64,000 bases of DNA from Hyphomicrobium sp. (GCF_009026145.1 NZ_WBUE01000017.1:26686-90685); one strand, 5' to 3'; shown: positions 45,134-54,562, counted from the first letter of the stretch. The notes: generated from the letters alone by a model not told the origin. Made by a program: numbers and translations.

Positions 45134-46288
45134 TTAGACAGCTTCGAACAGGGCCGCGAGCCCCATGCCGCCGGCGACGCCCAGCGTCGCGATGCCGAGC
45201 GGCGGTCCCTTGTTCTCACCGCGTGCGAGGCGGGTGAAAAGTCGCGCCACGAGCACCGAGCTCGCAGCAGCGAACGGGTGCCCGCGAGCCAACGCGCCGC
45301 CATCCGGATTGACGAGGTCCTCATCGACCTCAAGGCTGCGGATGAGGGCAATCGCCTGGGCGGCGGAGGACTCACTCATCTCAATGACGCCGATGTCGGA
45401 AGGCCTGTAACCGTTGAAGCCGGCTTTCAATTTCTGCATCGCTTCGATGGGTGCGGCCGCCTCGTTGTCAGGCGCCGTGCCGCGCGCAGCGTGTGCCACG
45501 AGGCGCAAGCCGCGCGGCTTGCCGAGCGAGGCCCACACGCTCTTCGATACAACTACGGCCATCGCCGCCCCGTCATGCAGGCTCGAGGTGTTGCCGGGCG
45601 TCAGGGTGCCATCGGGCAGGTAGGGAGCCTGCTGCGCCAAATCCTTGAAGTCGGGTGCCACGGAGCTCTGGTCGCGCGCCTCTTCTGCGTTGGCGCGCAG
45701 AGGGGCGATCTCGCCGATGAAGCGCTTACCCTCGCGCGCCTGCTCGGCCTTGAGATGCGAACGCAGCGCGTAGGCGTCCTGCTCGGCGCGGCCAATGCCG
45801 AGCTCCGCCGCCAGCGCTTCGGATGATTCGATGTGGGCCGGGCCTTCGCGCTCGTCGCCGGAGCCCGGCTCGTGGCTGAGAAAGCGGGGAAGCTGCTGCA
45901 GGCTGCGCGGCTTAGCCACGCGCCAGGGTGCCATGGAGATTGCTTCGGCCCCGCCGGCGACAATGGTCTGCGCATCGCCAAGCGACACGGCGCGCGCGGC
46001 GGCGAGGATGGCATCGAGGCCGGAGCCGCACTGACGGTCGAGCGTGGCTGCTGGTGTCGTCTCGGGGAGCCCCGCGGCCAGCGCGATAAGCCGCGCCGGG
46101 TTGCCCCCCTGCGTGGCGTTGCCGACGATCAGCTCGTCGACCTGCGCAGGCTCGAGACCGCTATCCTGCAATGCAACACCGACGAGCGGCGCGCACAGCT
46201 CCTCGATGCGCCGGTTCCTGTGCAGGCCGCCGACGCGACCGATAGCAGTGCGCCTGGCCGCGACGATATACGCGGATTGAGAAGGCAT
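45134..46288 (-). CDS. Thiolase-family protein lacking key catalytic residues
   Basis: The 384-aa protein has the thiolase fold. The nucleophile Cys87 is present in LDRQCGSGLD, and GALARGHPFAAASS keeps the His of the GHP motif. However the NEAF motif is replaced by MSESSAA, and the C-terminal Cys loop (CxGGG in family members) reads LGVAGGMG with no Cys. The proton-relay Cys and the Asn-water are thus missing, unlike PhaA at 56058. It probably binds acyl-CoA but condensation or cleavage may be lost or changed. It is divergent from zur. An acceptable name is acetyl-CoA acetyltransferase-like protein; activity is doubtful. Confidence 0.88.
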   Translation of the reverse strand: MPSQSAYIVAARRTAIGRVGGLHRNRRIEELCAPLVGVALQDSGLEPAQVDELIVGNATQGGNPARLIALAAGLPETTPAATLDRQCGSGLDAILAAARAVSLGDAQTIVAGGAEAISMAPWRVAKPRSLQQLPRFLSHEPGSGDEREGPAHIESSEALAAELGIGRAEQDAYALRSHLKAEQAREGKRFIGEIAPLRANAEEARDQSSVAPDFKDLAQQAPYLPDGTLTPGNTSSLHDGAAMAVVVSKSVWASLGKPRGLRLVAHAARGTAPDNEAAAPIEAMQKLKAGFNGYRPSDIGVIEMSESSAAQAIALIRSLEVDEDLVNPDGGALARGHPFAAASSVLVARLFTRLARGENKGPPLGIATLGVAGGMGLAALFEAV

Positions 46289-46518
46289 ATTTGCTGTTTA
46301 TGGCTCTCGAAAATTGACACGCGAGAGAGCTTCGACATGGCGCCACAGTCCGGCACCGGCTCCCGACTTCCATTGTCCGGTGCCGGCTAGCAACCATATG
46401 ATGGTGGCGGAAAAGGGATGGCGCGCGGGTAGGTTTATGATCCGTTTCCCGCATCCGCCTATGCCGCGCAGGCGCTCTGGTATACAGTGACTCAAACAGA
46501 AACGCTTGGGATGAAACG

Positions 46519-47022
46519 ATGACCGAGGCCACCGCCAAGCAACATAGTGCGTCGTCGTTGACCCAGGCGGAGCGCAAATTGGCAAAAGCCGTCGAACGAG
46601 CTAACCAGGCATTTACCGAAAAGAACCTGCGCTTTACCAAACTGCGCCAGGACGTTTTCGAGGAGATCGCCGCTACGCACGCTTCGATCGGTGCCTATGA
46701 CATTCTTGCCAAGCTGGCCGAGAAGGGCACCCGCCTGGCGCCGATCTCCGTCTACCGTGCCATCGATGCGCTGCTCGAGGCCGGCGTCATCCACCGGCTG
46801 GAAAGCAAGAACGCGTTCTTCGCCTGCCGCCGGCTGGACCATCGTACCGGCCGCCGCCCGATCTTCCTGTCATGCGAGAAGTGCAACACCGTGCAGGAGG
46901 TCGACTCGGAGGGCATCTTCGACACCATTGACCGCCTCTCGCGTGAGGCGTCGTTTCAGCCGCGGGTGAAATTCGTCGAGGTCTCCGGGCTGTGCCGCAG
47001 TTGCCAGGCTAAGAAGGACTAA
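46519..47022 (+). CDS. zur: Fur-family zinc uptake regulator Zur
   Basis: The 167-aa protein has an N-terminal extension (about 30 residues), a winged helix (LRFTKLRQDVFEEIAATHASIGAYDILAKL to ISVYRAIDALLEAGVIHRLES) and a C-terminal dimer domain. That domain has two CxxC pairs (CEKC near 119, CRSC near 161) that hold structural zinc. Zur is preferred over Fur because the next two genes encode a ZnuCB-type zinc importer 7 bp downstream. It should repress this operon when zinc is plentiful. ACCATATGATGGT at 46393-46405 upstream is a short palindrome but not a recognised Zur box. Confidence 0.92.
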   Translation: MTEATAKQHSASSLTQAERKLAKAVERANQAFTEKNLRFTKLRQDVFEEIAATHASIGAYDILAKLAEKGTRLAPISVYRAIDALLEAGVIHRLESKNAFFACRRLDHRTGRRPIFLSCEKCNTVQEVDSEGIFDTIDRLSREASFQPRVKFVEVSGLCRSCQAKKD

Positions 47023-47029
47023 ACCGCCG

Positions 47030-47917
47030 ATGCCGGAGAGCGATGGAGTGGCCATGGCGGCATCACAGCCGTGCGGCCACGGTCGCGGTCACGTCTGCGC
47101 GCATGCGCATGGGCGTGCGCCAGATGCCACGCCGTTCGATGCGACCGCGCTCATCTCGGCGCGCGGCGTCGGCATCTTTCGCAACGGCCGCGAGCAGCTC
47201 ATCGACGTCAATCTCGACATTCATGAGCGCGAGATCGTCACGCTCATCGGACCCAATGGCGCCGGCAAGACGACGCTGGTGCGCGTGCTGCTCGGCCTGG
47301 AGAAGCCCGATCGCGGCGAGGTCCGTCGGCGCCGCGATCTACGCATCGGCTATGTTCCGCAACGCTTCGATAGCGATGCGGTCATCCCCATGACGGTCGA
47401 GCGCTTCCTCATGCTCGGCAGCGATGACAGCGCAGACCGCATCAGCAGCATGCTGGCGAGCGTCGATGCAACGTCCGTGCGTCACCAGCAGCTCGGCGAG
47501 CTGTCGGGCGGCGAGCTACAGCGCGTGGTGCTGGCGCGTGCGCTTCTGCGTCGGCCGAATCTCTTGGTGCTCGATGAGCCGGTGCAGGGCGTCGACTACA
47601 CCGGCGAGGCCGATCTCTACAACCTGATCGGCAAGCTGCGCGATGCGGCCGGCTTTGGCGTGCTGCTCGTCTCACACGACTTGCACATCGTCATGGCGCG
47701 CTCCGACCGCGTCATCTGCCTCAATCACCACGTTTGCTGCTCCGGCGTCCCCGAGGCGGTGGCGCAGCATCCCGCCTACGGGCGCCTGTTCGGTCCTGAG
47801 GCGGCGCGCGCCTTTGCCGTCTATCGCCACCGCCACGATCACAGCCATGACCTCGCCGGTGTTCCGCATCCGGTAACGGAAGAAGCGGCGGACGATCCTG
47901 CAGGCGGAGAGAAGTAG
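47030..47917 (+). CDS. znuC: Zinc ABC transporter ATP-binding protein ZnuC
   Basis: This 295-aa ATPase has Walker A GPNGAGKTTL, signature LSGGELQRV, Walker B LLVLDEPVQG and the switch His in LLVSHDLH, all intact. It energises zinc import through ZnuB. Unusually, both ends are rich in His: HGRGHVCAHAHG before the domain and YRHRHDHSH after it, likely metal-binding. The ATG at 47030 is used; the ATG at 47054 after GGAG is also possible. The stop overlaps the GTG start of znuB (TAGTG). znuA, the periplasmic binding protein gene, is not in the window. Confidence 0.95.
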   Translation: MPESDGVAMAASQPCGHGRGHVCAHAHGRAPDATPFDATALISARGVGIFRNGREQLIDVNLDIHEREIVTLIGPNGAGKTTLVRVLLGLEKPDRGEVRRRRDLRIGYVPQRFDSDAVIPMTVERFLMLGSDDSADRISSMLASVDATSVRHQQLGELSGGELQRVVLARALLRRPNLLVLDEPVQGVDYTGEADLYNLIGKLRDAAGFGVLLVSHDLHIVMARSDRVICLNHHVCCSGVPEAVAQHPAYGRLFGPEAARAFAVYRHRHDHSHDLAGVPHPVTEEAADDPAGGEK

Positions 47918-48726
47918 TGCTCGAGCCGTTTCTCGTCCGCGCTCTCATCGCCAGTCTCGGTCTCGCCGCCGTCGCCGCGCCGCTCGGCTGCTTCGTCGTC
48001 TGGCAGCGCCTTGCCTACTTCGGCGAGACGGTCGCGCAGGCGGGGCTCATCGGCGTCGCGCTTGGGCTGGCGTTACAGATGGATGTTACGTGGGGCGTGC
48101 TTGTCGTCGCGCTGGCCGTCGCTGGGCTGTTGCTCTGGTTCGGCCGCCAGAGGCTCGTCGGGCTCGACTCGATCCTCGGGCTCCTGCATCACGCGGCGCT
48201 TGCCGCCGGCGTCATCGCCACTTCGATGATCAAGGGGGCGCCGGTCGACCTCACCGGCTTCCTGTTCGGCGACGTGTTCGCCGTCACCGCCACCGACGTC
48301 GCGGTCATCGTCATCGGCGGAGCCGCAGTGCTCGCCGTCGTCGCCTGGCTGTGGCAGCCGCTGTTGCGTCTGGCTGTGCATGAGGAACTGGCCGCCGCCG
48401 AGGGTGTCGATCGCGAGACGGTGCGCACGGTGTTCATCGTGTTGCTCGCCGTCACAATCGCCGTTGCCATGAAGATCGTCGGCATCCTGCTCGTCATGGC
48501 CTTCCTCGTCGTGCCGGCGGTCGCCGCCCGGCCGCTGGTGGGCACGCCCGAGCGCATGGTGCTGTTAACCGCCCTCATCGCGGCGGCGAGCGTCATCGTC
48601 GGACTGTGGCTGTCCGCCACAGTCGACAGCCCCGGTGGACCCTCGATTGTGATCGTCATGTCCATCGTGGCCGGGCTGTCGCTCAGCTGGGCCGCTTTTG
48701 GGCGCCCGGGGGCGCGGGGGCCGTAG
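47917..48726 (+). CDS. znuB: Zinc ABC transporter permease ZnuB
   Basis: The 269-aa permease has eight or nine helices of the ABC-3 family (PF00950). It starts at the GTG overlapping the znuC stop. Landmarks are APLGCFVVWQRLAYFGETVAQAGLIGVALG (about 19-48), the coupling region EELAAAEGVD near 157-166 and GILLVMAFLVVPAVAARPL near 188. It forms the inner-membrane channel for zinc with ZnuC, and should be controlled by Zur. Confidence 0.95.
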   Translation: MLEPFLVRALIASLGLAAVAAPLGCFVVWQRLAYFGETVAQAGLIGVALGLALQMDVTWGVLVVALAVAGLLLWFGRQRLVGLDSILGLLHHAALAAGVIATSMIKGAPVDLTGFLFGDVFAVTATDVAVIVIGGAAVLAVVAWLWQPLLRLAVHEELAAAEGVDRETVRTVFIVLLAVTIAVAMKIVGILLVMAFLVVPAVAARPLVGTPERMVLLTALIAAASVIVGLWLSATVDSPGGPSIVIVMSIVAGLSLSWAAFGRPGARGP

Positions 48727-48798
48727 GGAGGAGTGGCGCCGCCCTCTGGCCAAGTTGTGGGCGCTGGATTAGTTAGACGCTTGGTGCCACTGGCGGAA

Positions 48799-50085
48799 AT
48801 GAGAGCCATGCAGGCTTCGGCCACCGAACCCATCGCCTCTCGGCGCAGATCGCATGTCGTCCGCGTCGCGGGTGTAGCGGTCGGCGGCGGTGCGCCCATC
48901 GCCGTGCAGTCGATGACCAACACCGACACCGCCGACGTCGAGGCGACGGTGGCGCAAGTGGCGGCACTCGCCCGCGCCGGCTCCGAGCTTGTACGCATCA
49001 CCGTCGATCGCGACGAGGCGGCCAAAGCGGTGCCGCACATCCGCGACCGCCTGGCGCAACGCGGCGTCACGGCGCCGTTGGTCGGCGACTTTCACTACAA
49101 CGGCCACACGTTGCTGGCCGACAATCCAGCCGCTGCCGAGGCGCTCGACAAGTACCGCATCAATCCCGGAAACGTCGGCTTCAAGGATAAGAAGGATCGG
49201 CAGTTCGGCGCCATCATCGACACGGCGCTGCGCTGGAAGAAGCCGGTGCGCATCGGCGTCAACTGGGGCTCGCTCGATCAAGAGATATTGACGCGGCTCA
49301 TGGACGAGAACGCCCGCTCCGCCGAGCCCAAGGACGCGCGCGCCGTCATGCACGAGGCCATCGTGCAGTCGGCGCTGATCTCTGCCGCTCGCGCCGAGGA
49401 GCTCGGCCTCACCGCGGGCGACATCATCCTGTCGGCCAAGGTCTCTGCCGTGCAGGACCTCGTCAGCGTCTACACCATGCTCGCTGCGCGCAGTGCCTAC
49501 GCATTGCACGTTGGCCTCACCGAGGCTGGCATGGGCTCGAAAGGCATCGTCGCCTCGACCGCCGGCATCGGCCTCTTGCTGCAGGCCGGCATCGGCGACA
49601 CCATCCGTGTGTCGCTGACCCCCGAGCCGGGCGGCGACCGCACGCTGGAGGTGCGCGTGGCGCAGGAGATCCTGCAGTCGATGGGGTTGAGGTCGTTCAT
49701 GCCGGTCGTCACGGCCTGTCCCGGCTGCGGCCGCACGACCTCCACTGTGTTCCAGGAGCTGGCCCGCAATGTGCAGGACATGATCTCGGAGCGCATGCCC
49801 GAATGGCGGCGGCGCTATCCCGGCGTCGAGACGCTGAACTTTGCGGTGATGGGCTGCATCGTCAACGGCCCGGGCGAATCGAAGCACGCCGACATCGGCA
49901 TCTCGCTTCCCGGTACCGGCGAGGCCCCCGCCGCCCCGGTATTCGTCGACGGAAAGAAGTCGACAACCCTGCGCGGGCCGAACATTGCCGCTGAATTCCA
50001 GAAAATCGTGGAGGACTATATCGAGCGCCGATTCGGCGCGTCGGCATCGGTCGAGGCTCCGCCGCCGGAACGGCATAGGGCTTGA
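48799..50085 (+). CDS. ispG: 4-hydroxy-3-methylbut-2-en-1-yl diphosphate synthase IspG (GcpE)
   Basis: The protein has about 428 aa and is the [4Fe-4S] enzyme of the MEP isoprenoid pathway that turns methylerythritol cyclodiphosphate into HMBPP. Landmarks are [41 protein letters not shown], and the cluster cysteines in TACPGCGRT and [10 protein letters not shown]. The ATG at 48799 is chosen (GGCGGAA upstream); ATG 48808 and the GTG at 48733 are alternatives. The bacterial enzyme has three cluster Cys and a Glu, all visible. FPP synthase (ispA) later in the window uses the pathway's product. Confidence 0.96.
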   Translation: MRAMQASATEPIASRRRSHVVRVAGVAVGGGAPIAVQSMTNTDTADVEATVAQVAALARAGSELVRITVDRDEAAKAVPHIRDRLAQRGVTAPLVGDFHYNGHTLLADNPAAAEALDKYRINPGNVGFKDKKDRQFGAIIDTALRWKKPVRIGVNWGSLDQEILTRLMDENARSAEPKDARAVMHEAIVQSALISAARAEELGLTAGDIILSAKVSAVQDLVSVYTMLAARSAYALHVGLTEAGMGSKGIVASTAGIGLLLQAGIGDTIRVSLTPEPGGDRTLEVRVAQEILQSMGLRSFMPVVTACPGCGRTTSTVFQELARNVQDMISERMPEWRRRYPGVETLNFAVMGCIVNGPGESKHADIGISLPGTGEAPAAPVFVDGKKSTTLRGPNIAAEFQKIVEDYIERRFGASASVEAPPPERHRA

Positions 50086-50115
50086 GGCGCGGTCGCGCCT
50101 TTTGGGGGAACGACA

Positions 50116-50628
50116 ATGACAAGAACAACAATGCTCGCCTCTCGCTTCGCCGCGCGTGCAGCTTCAGCGAGCGTGCTGCTCATCCTTGCTGCCTGCTCTG
50201 GAACATCGTCGTTGCCCGATACTGATCGCGTGTTCCTCTCCGCCGCCGGCAGCTGGGACCGCAATCGCGATGGCATGGTCACTTGCGAGGAGTGGAAGGC
50301 CTATGCCGCCGAGCTGTTCGACGGCGCCGATGCCAATCATGACGGCAGCCTCGATCGCACCGAGTATGCCAAGGTCATCTCCACCGATCGCATGTTCGAG
50401 ACCGTCGACTTCGGCTACTACGACGCCAACGGCGACGGCAAAGTTGCACGCACCGAGTTCGTCGACAAACCGAACCGCGCCTTTGCGCTGCTCGACAAGA
50501 GCAACGAGTGCAGGCTGACGGCGAGCCAGGTTGCCGGCGCGCGCGCCCACACCGAGCAGATCTTCGATTCCAAGAAGCCGGAGTCGGGCGATCCGCGCGA
50601 GAAGGACAAAGGTGGCCCCGGGCTTTAA
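50116..50628 (+). CDS. EF-hand calcium-binding lipoprotein
   Basis: The 170-aa protein has a signal ending in a lipobox (LLILAAC, Cys about 27). Three EF-hand loops follow: DRNRDGMVTCEEW (about 48-60), DANHDGSLDRTEY (about 73-85) and DANGDGKVARTEF (about 103-115). All have the D-x-(D/N)-x-D-G spacing for Ca2+. The C-terminus is Lys/Pro/Gly-rich. It is probably a periplasmic, membrane-anchored Ca2+ sensor or buffer. GGGGGAA is well placed before the ATG. It lies 30 bp after ispG but function is unlikely to be related. Confidence 0.88.
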   Translation: MTRTTMLASRFAARAASASVLLILAACSGTSSLPDTDRVFLSAAGSWDRNRDGMVTCEEWKAYAAELFDGADANHDGSLDRTEYAKVISTDRMFETVDFGYYDANGDGKVARTEFVDKPNRAFALLDKSNECRLTASQVAGARAHTEQIFDSKKPESGDPREKDKGGPGL

Positions 50629-50809
50629 CGGCAGCCTCCTTCATTTAGCCCCATGTGGGGCCATCCGGCCCACGCATCGCCAAGCTTAGGTCATTGGTCG
50701 CACATAGCTTTCCCCCAACACCGGACCGCCCGCATGGCCGGTTCGCGGGAACTCCGCAACGAGACCCGCGTTTGCCGCTCGGTTAGCAAACCAACGGGGA
50801 TTACTCGCC

Positions 50810-51499
50810 ATGAAACAAGTCCTGTTGGCCGGCATCGCCGCCGGTGCGTGGTCGAGCGCCGCCCTCGCGGCCGACCTCGGACCCTACCGTCCGCCGCCGC
50901 CGGTAGAACCCATCTATGAGCCGGTGCGCGCCGGGCCCTGGGACTGGCAAGGGCTCTACTTCGGCGCCAATGCCGGCTACGGATGGGGCAATGACAATGG
51001 TGCCGCATTCAGCGGCGGTGGCAGCGGTGCGCTCAACCCCGACGGCTGGTTCGGCGGCGGTCAGATCGGCTACAACGCACAGTTCGGTGCCCTGGTGCTC
51101 GGCCTCGAAGCCGATCTGCAGGGCGCCGATATCAGCGATACGACGACCTTGAGCGGCGGGCTTACGAACGTCACCACCGACATCGAGTGGTTCTCCACGT
51201 TGCGTGGCCGCATCGGCTACGCCGCCGGCCCGGCACTTCTCTATGTCACCGGCGGCTGGGCGTTCGCCGACCTCAATCAGAGTGTCGCTGCGCCGGGCGC
51301 AACTTTGACCAGCGACGATTGGGAAACGGGCTATACGCTCGGCGGCGGTATCGAATGGGCGTTTGCGCCGAACTGGTCGCTGAAGTCGGAATATCTCTAC
51401 GTCGATCTTGGCGATCAAACCTTGTCGAGCCCCGCCGGCACCTACACTACCGAGACCGACTTTCATACCGCGCGCGTCGGCCTAAACTACCGCTTCTGA
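50810..51499 (+). CDS. Outer membrane beta-barrel protein (RopB/Omp25 type)
   Basis: The 229-aa protein has a signal peptide (cleavage near AALAAD, about 21) and a proline-rich head. An eight-stranded barrel follows, starting DWQGLYFGANAGYGWG and ending VGLNYRF, the C-terminal aromatic signal for BAM. GYNAQFGALVLGLEADLQ and LKSEYLYVDLG are typical of the Omp25/RopB porin-like family of Rhizobiales. It is a structural outer-membrane protein. About 180 bp upstream contain no gene and should hold its promoter. Confidence 0.92.
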   Translation: MKQVLLAGIAAGAWSSAALAADLGPYRPPPPVEPIYEPVRAGPWDWQGLYFGANAGYGWGNDNGAAFSGGGSGALNPDGWFGGGQIGYNAQFGALVLGLEADLQGADISDTTTLSGGLTNVTTDIEWFSTLRGRIGYAAGPALLYVTGGWAFADLNQSVAAPGATLTSDDWETGYTLGGGIEWAFAPNWSLKSEYLYVDLGDQTLSSPAGTYTTETDFHTARVGLNYRF

Positions 51500-51561
51500 A
51501 GTCGAACGGGGCAACAAGGCGTCGCTCGAGCACCGAGCGGTGCCTTTCTTGCTCTTGTGCT

Positions 51562-52461
51562 TCAGTATCCGCGGCTTGCCGTGAATTGCGCTGCCTCGAT
51601 GAGAGGTGTCGCGCGAGCGCCGAAGCGATTGAGCTCGCGCGCAGCACGGCCCACCGCCTCGGTCAGTCGTGCGCGCGCTTCGACGATGCCGATCAGCGAG
51701 ACGAGCGTCGCCTTGCCGGCGGCGCTGTCCTTCCCCGCCGCCTTGCCCATCACCGCGGCATCGCCTTCCGCGTCGAGCAAATCGTCGGCGATCTGAAACG
51801 CCAGACCGAGACCCTCGCCGTAACGCTTGAGCGCGGCGCGCTCCTCGTCCGAAGCATGCGCCAGCACGGCGCCCGCCTCGCAGCAGGCCGCGATAAGGGC
51901 GCCGGTTTTCAAGCCCTGCAGGCGCCGCACGTGCTCAGCCGTTAGCTGCTGCGGCTCGCCGCGCTTTTCCGCTTCGAGGTCGAGCATCTGCCCGAGCACC
52001 ATGCCGCGTCCGCCGGCTGCGTGTGCGAGAATGCGCGCCAGCTCGGTGCGCACCGCCGGATCGGCATGCGTCTGCGGACGCGCGACGATTTCAAAAGCGA
52101 GTGTCAGCAGCGCGTCGCCGGCAAGGATTGCCGTCCACTCGTCGAACGCCCTGTGCACCGTCGGGCGCCCGCGCCGCGTGTCGTCGTCGTCCATTGACGG
52201 TAGGTCGTCGTGAACGAGCGAATAGCAGTGCACGCATTCGAATGCCGCCGCCGCATCGAGCACGGCCGGTGCCTCGAGGCCGAACAGCCCCCCGCTCTCG
52301 ATGACGAGGAAAGGGCGGAAGCGCTTGCCGCCGTCGAGCAGCGCGTGGCGCATGGCCGCGCCGAGGCGCTCGCCCTTTTCTGGCCCGCATTCTGCGAGCA
52401 ATTCGGTGAGGCGCCGCTCGATATGCCCCGCGGCGGCGCCGAGCCTTTGCACGAACGTCAT
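51562..52461 (-). CDS. ispA: Farnesyl diphosphate synthase (IspA-type polyprenyl synthetase)
   Basis: This 299-aa prenyltransferase condenses IPP with DMAPP and GPP to make FPP. The first Asp-rich motif is DDLPSMDDDDTRRG (near 82-95) and the second DDLLDAEGD (near 224-232). Two residues between the DD pairs and the aromatic region before them match bacterial short-chain synthases. It is divergent from mtgA (97-bp gap). With ispG in the window it supplies isoprenoid precursors. Confidence 0.95.
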   Translation of the reverse strand: MTFVQRLGAAAGHIERRLTELLAECGPEKGERLGAAMRHALLDGGKRFRPFLVIESGGLFGLEAPAVLDAAAAFECVHCYSLVHDDLPSMDDDDTRRGRPTVHRAFDEWTAILAGDALLTLAFEIVARPQTHADPAVRTELARILAHAAGGRGMVLGQMLDLEAEKRGEPQQLTAEHVRRLQGLKTGALIAACCEAGAVLAHASDEERAALKRYGEGLGLAFQIADDLLDAEGDAAVMGKAAGKDSAAGKATLVSLIGIVEARARLTEAVGRAARELNRFGARATPLIEAAQFTASRGY

Positions 52462-52558
52462 TTCGGATTACCTACTAGCGTCGGGCCGGCCCGCCTCACG
52501 CCGTTTGGCGGCGGGCGACAGCGCTGCGGATATAGCACCGGGGCGATGCAAGCACAGT

Positions 52559-54184
52559 ATGGAAAGGTCCGATCCTCCTCGGCCGGCCGTCGCCAATACG
52601 GCTGCGGCGAATTCAGAGCCAGCGAAACCGGCGGCCGACGGCACAGGTTTGCCTCCGGACGAGAGCCCTGTCGACTCGCCGGCGGAGGCTGAGCCCGACA
52701 CGATCGAGCGCGCCCACTTTGAGGCGTTGGACCGCGAGACGACGCAGCCGGTGAGACGGTATCCGCAGGCGCCGGTCGATGTCGCGCATGCCGTCGACTA
52801 CCAGCCGCCCACTCCGGTTGCCGCCGACGCGCCGCCTTCCGAGGAGCCGGTCCCGAGTTGGACGCACGTCCTGGAGGAAGCGCTGACCCCGCCAACGCCG
52901 GGTAAGTCGCCAGCGGAGCAGCCATCAGCGCAAAGCACGCCCGCTGAACCAGAGGAGATATCGGCGCCTGCTAGCCCCGATGGGCCATCCGCCGCGGCAG
53001 AGCCGCTCATCGAAACGCCGTGGCCCGATCCGTTGGAGACGACACCGCCTTCGGCTGCCGATCCAGCCGCCGAGCCGGCAGAAGCGAATTACTTCACTGT
53101 CGAACCGGTTCCATTCGCGGTGCTGCCGCCATCCGATCGGCGCCCGCCGATCATCCCCCAAGCGGCGCCCGCACCCATCGAGCAAGTGCCGCCGCGCGAC
53201 GAACCGGCCGCTGCCGAACCGCCTCTCGCGGAGCCGGTCTTGCACGAGCCGGTCCGCGCTGGGCCGGTGGCGCATGAGCCATACCAATCGAAGCCAGAAC
53301 CCGAGCCCGAGCCCGAACCCCAATCGACGCCACATCTGGCGCCTCCGGCGCAATCAGTAAGGCTTCAGCACGATATCGCGGCTGCCTGGTCGCCGCCGCG
53401 CCCGATGCGCCGCGAGCCGACGTTCGAGCGCAGCGAACCGGCGCTGCGCAGCGCTGCCGTCGCGTCGCCCAACACGCAGCAGGCGCCCGCGCGCGACTAC
53501 CGGGACATGGTCCGTCGGACAGCCAACGTCGCCTTTCTCGTCTTCTGCGGCTGGTTCATCGCCGTACTGCTGTTGATTGCGGCTTACCGCTTCATCAACC
53601 CACCGGTTTCGGCGTTGATGGCGCTGCAATGGGTGAGCGGTACGCCGATCCACAAACAATGGGTGCCGCTCGAGCGCATCTCACCCAACCTTACGCGCGC
53701 CGTGATCGTCGCCGAGGACGGCCGCTTCTGTCAGCACTGGGGCGTCGATTTCGTGGAGGCTGCGAACGCCATTCGTCGCGCCACCGACGGGTACCCACGG
53801 GGCGCCAGCACCATCACCATGCAGGTGGCGAAGAACCTGTTTCTGCTTCCCACCAAGAGCTATCTGCGCAAGCTGATCGAGATACCGCTCACCTTCGCCA
53901 TCGAGCTGGCCTGGCCGAAATGGCGCATCCTCGAGGTTTACCTCAACATCGTCGAATGGGGCCCCGGCATCTTCGGGGCCGAGGCTGCCTCGCGGGCCCA
54001 CTTCGGCCGCTCGGCCGCAGGCCTCAGCACGCGTCAAGCGGCCCAGTTGGCGGTCGTCCTGCCCAACCCGATCGTGCGTGATGCCGGCTCTCCGAGCCCA
54101 CGCACCGCGCACCGGGCCTCGGTGATCCAAGCCCGCGCAGCGAGGAACCGCGAGGCCTCCTTTTGCGTCGATCGCCGCCGTTAA
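52559..54184 (+). CDS. mtgA: Monofunctional peptidoglycan glycosyltransferase MtgA with long Pro/Glu-rich extension
   Basis: The 541-aa protein carries a GT51 domain at about 355-530. It includes LTRAVIVAEDGRFCQHWGVD, with the catalytic Glu in AEDGRFC, then RGASTITMQVAKNLF and WPKWRILEVYLNIVEWGPGIFGAEAA. It polymerises lipid II into glycan strands in the periplasm. A helix at about 323-347 anchors it. Before that lie about 320 residues that are very rich in Pro, Glu and Ala (a PEPEPEPEP run near 250). Typical MtgA is about 220-240 aa, so the extension is unusual. The ATG at 52559 is not backed by a good Shine-Dalgarno and a later start cannot be excluded. Confidence 0.93.
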   Translation: MERSDPPRPAVANTAAANSEPAKPAADGTGLPPDESPVDSPAEAEPDTIERAHFEALDRETTQPVRRYPQAPVDVAHAVDYQPPTPVAADAPPSEEPVPSWTHVLEEALTPPTPGKSPAEQPSAQSTPAEPEEISAPASPDGPSAAAEPLIETPWPDPLETTPPSAADPAAEPAEANYFTVEPVPFAVLPPSDRRPPIIPQAAPAPIEQVPPRDEPAAAEPPLAEPVLHEPVRAGPVAHEPYQSKPEPEPEPEPQSTPHLAPPAQSVRLQHDIAAAWSPPRPMRREPTFERSEPALRSAAVASPNTQQAPARDYRDMVRRTANVAFLVFCGWFIAVLLLIAAYRFINPPVSALMALQWVSGTPIHKQWVPLERISPNLTRAVIVAEDGRFCQHWGVDFVEAANAIRRATDGYPRGASTITMQVAKNLFLLPTKSYLRKLIEIPLTFAIELAWPKWRILEVYLNIVEWGPGIFGAEAASRAHFGRSAAGLSTRQAAQLAVVLPNPIVRDAGSPSPRTAHRASVIQARAARNREASFCVDRRR

Positions 54185-54376
54185 GGCTCGCCAAGGCTCT
54201 GGCACTCCCCCCGGAATGTCGTTATAAGGCGCCCCACGCGCGCCCCGGCCCGGATGAGCCGTGCGGGGTGTCGATAGGATTTGAGCTTCCCATAGCCGGG
54301 GTTTGGACGGGCTTGCGAAGGCCCGAGCGCGGCGCATTTAGCCCCGCACCACCCGGACTCAGCACGGAGTTAGACG

Positions 54377-54562
54377 ATGGCAGTTCCGCGGAAGAAAGTC
54401 TCGCGCATGAAGCAAGGCATGCGCCGCTCGCATGACGCGCTCACCTCCCCGACCTATATCGAGGACAAGGACTCCGGCGAGCGCCGCCGTCCCCACCATA
54501 TCGACCTCAAGACCGGCAAGTACCGCGGTCGTCAGATCCTCGCGCCGAAGGCCGACGTCTGA
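54377..54562 (+). CDS. rpmF: 50S ribosomal protein L32
   Basis: This 61-aa protein (bL32) has [22 protein letters not shown] and [19 protein letters not shown], standard for alphaproteobacteria. It lacks the zinc-binding Cys pairs found in some bacteria. It follows mtgA by 192 bp in the usual order ispA-mtgA-rpmF before the PHB genes. The gap holds no gene. Confidence 0.98.
   Translation: MAVPRKKVSRMKQGMRRSHDALTSPTYIEDKDSGERRRPHHIDLKTGKYRGRQILAPKADV

Noticed and set aside
52301..52558. Earlier start for mtgA
   Set aside because: It would overlap the divergent ispA coding region and its translation there is the complement of ispA.
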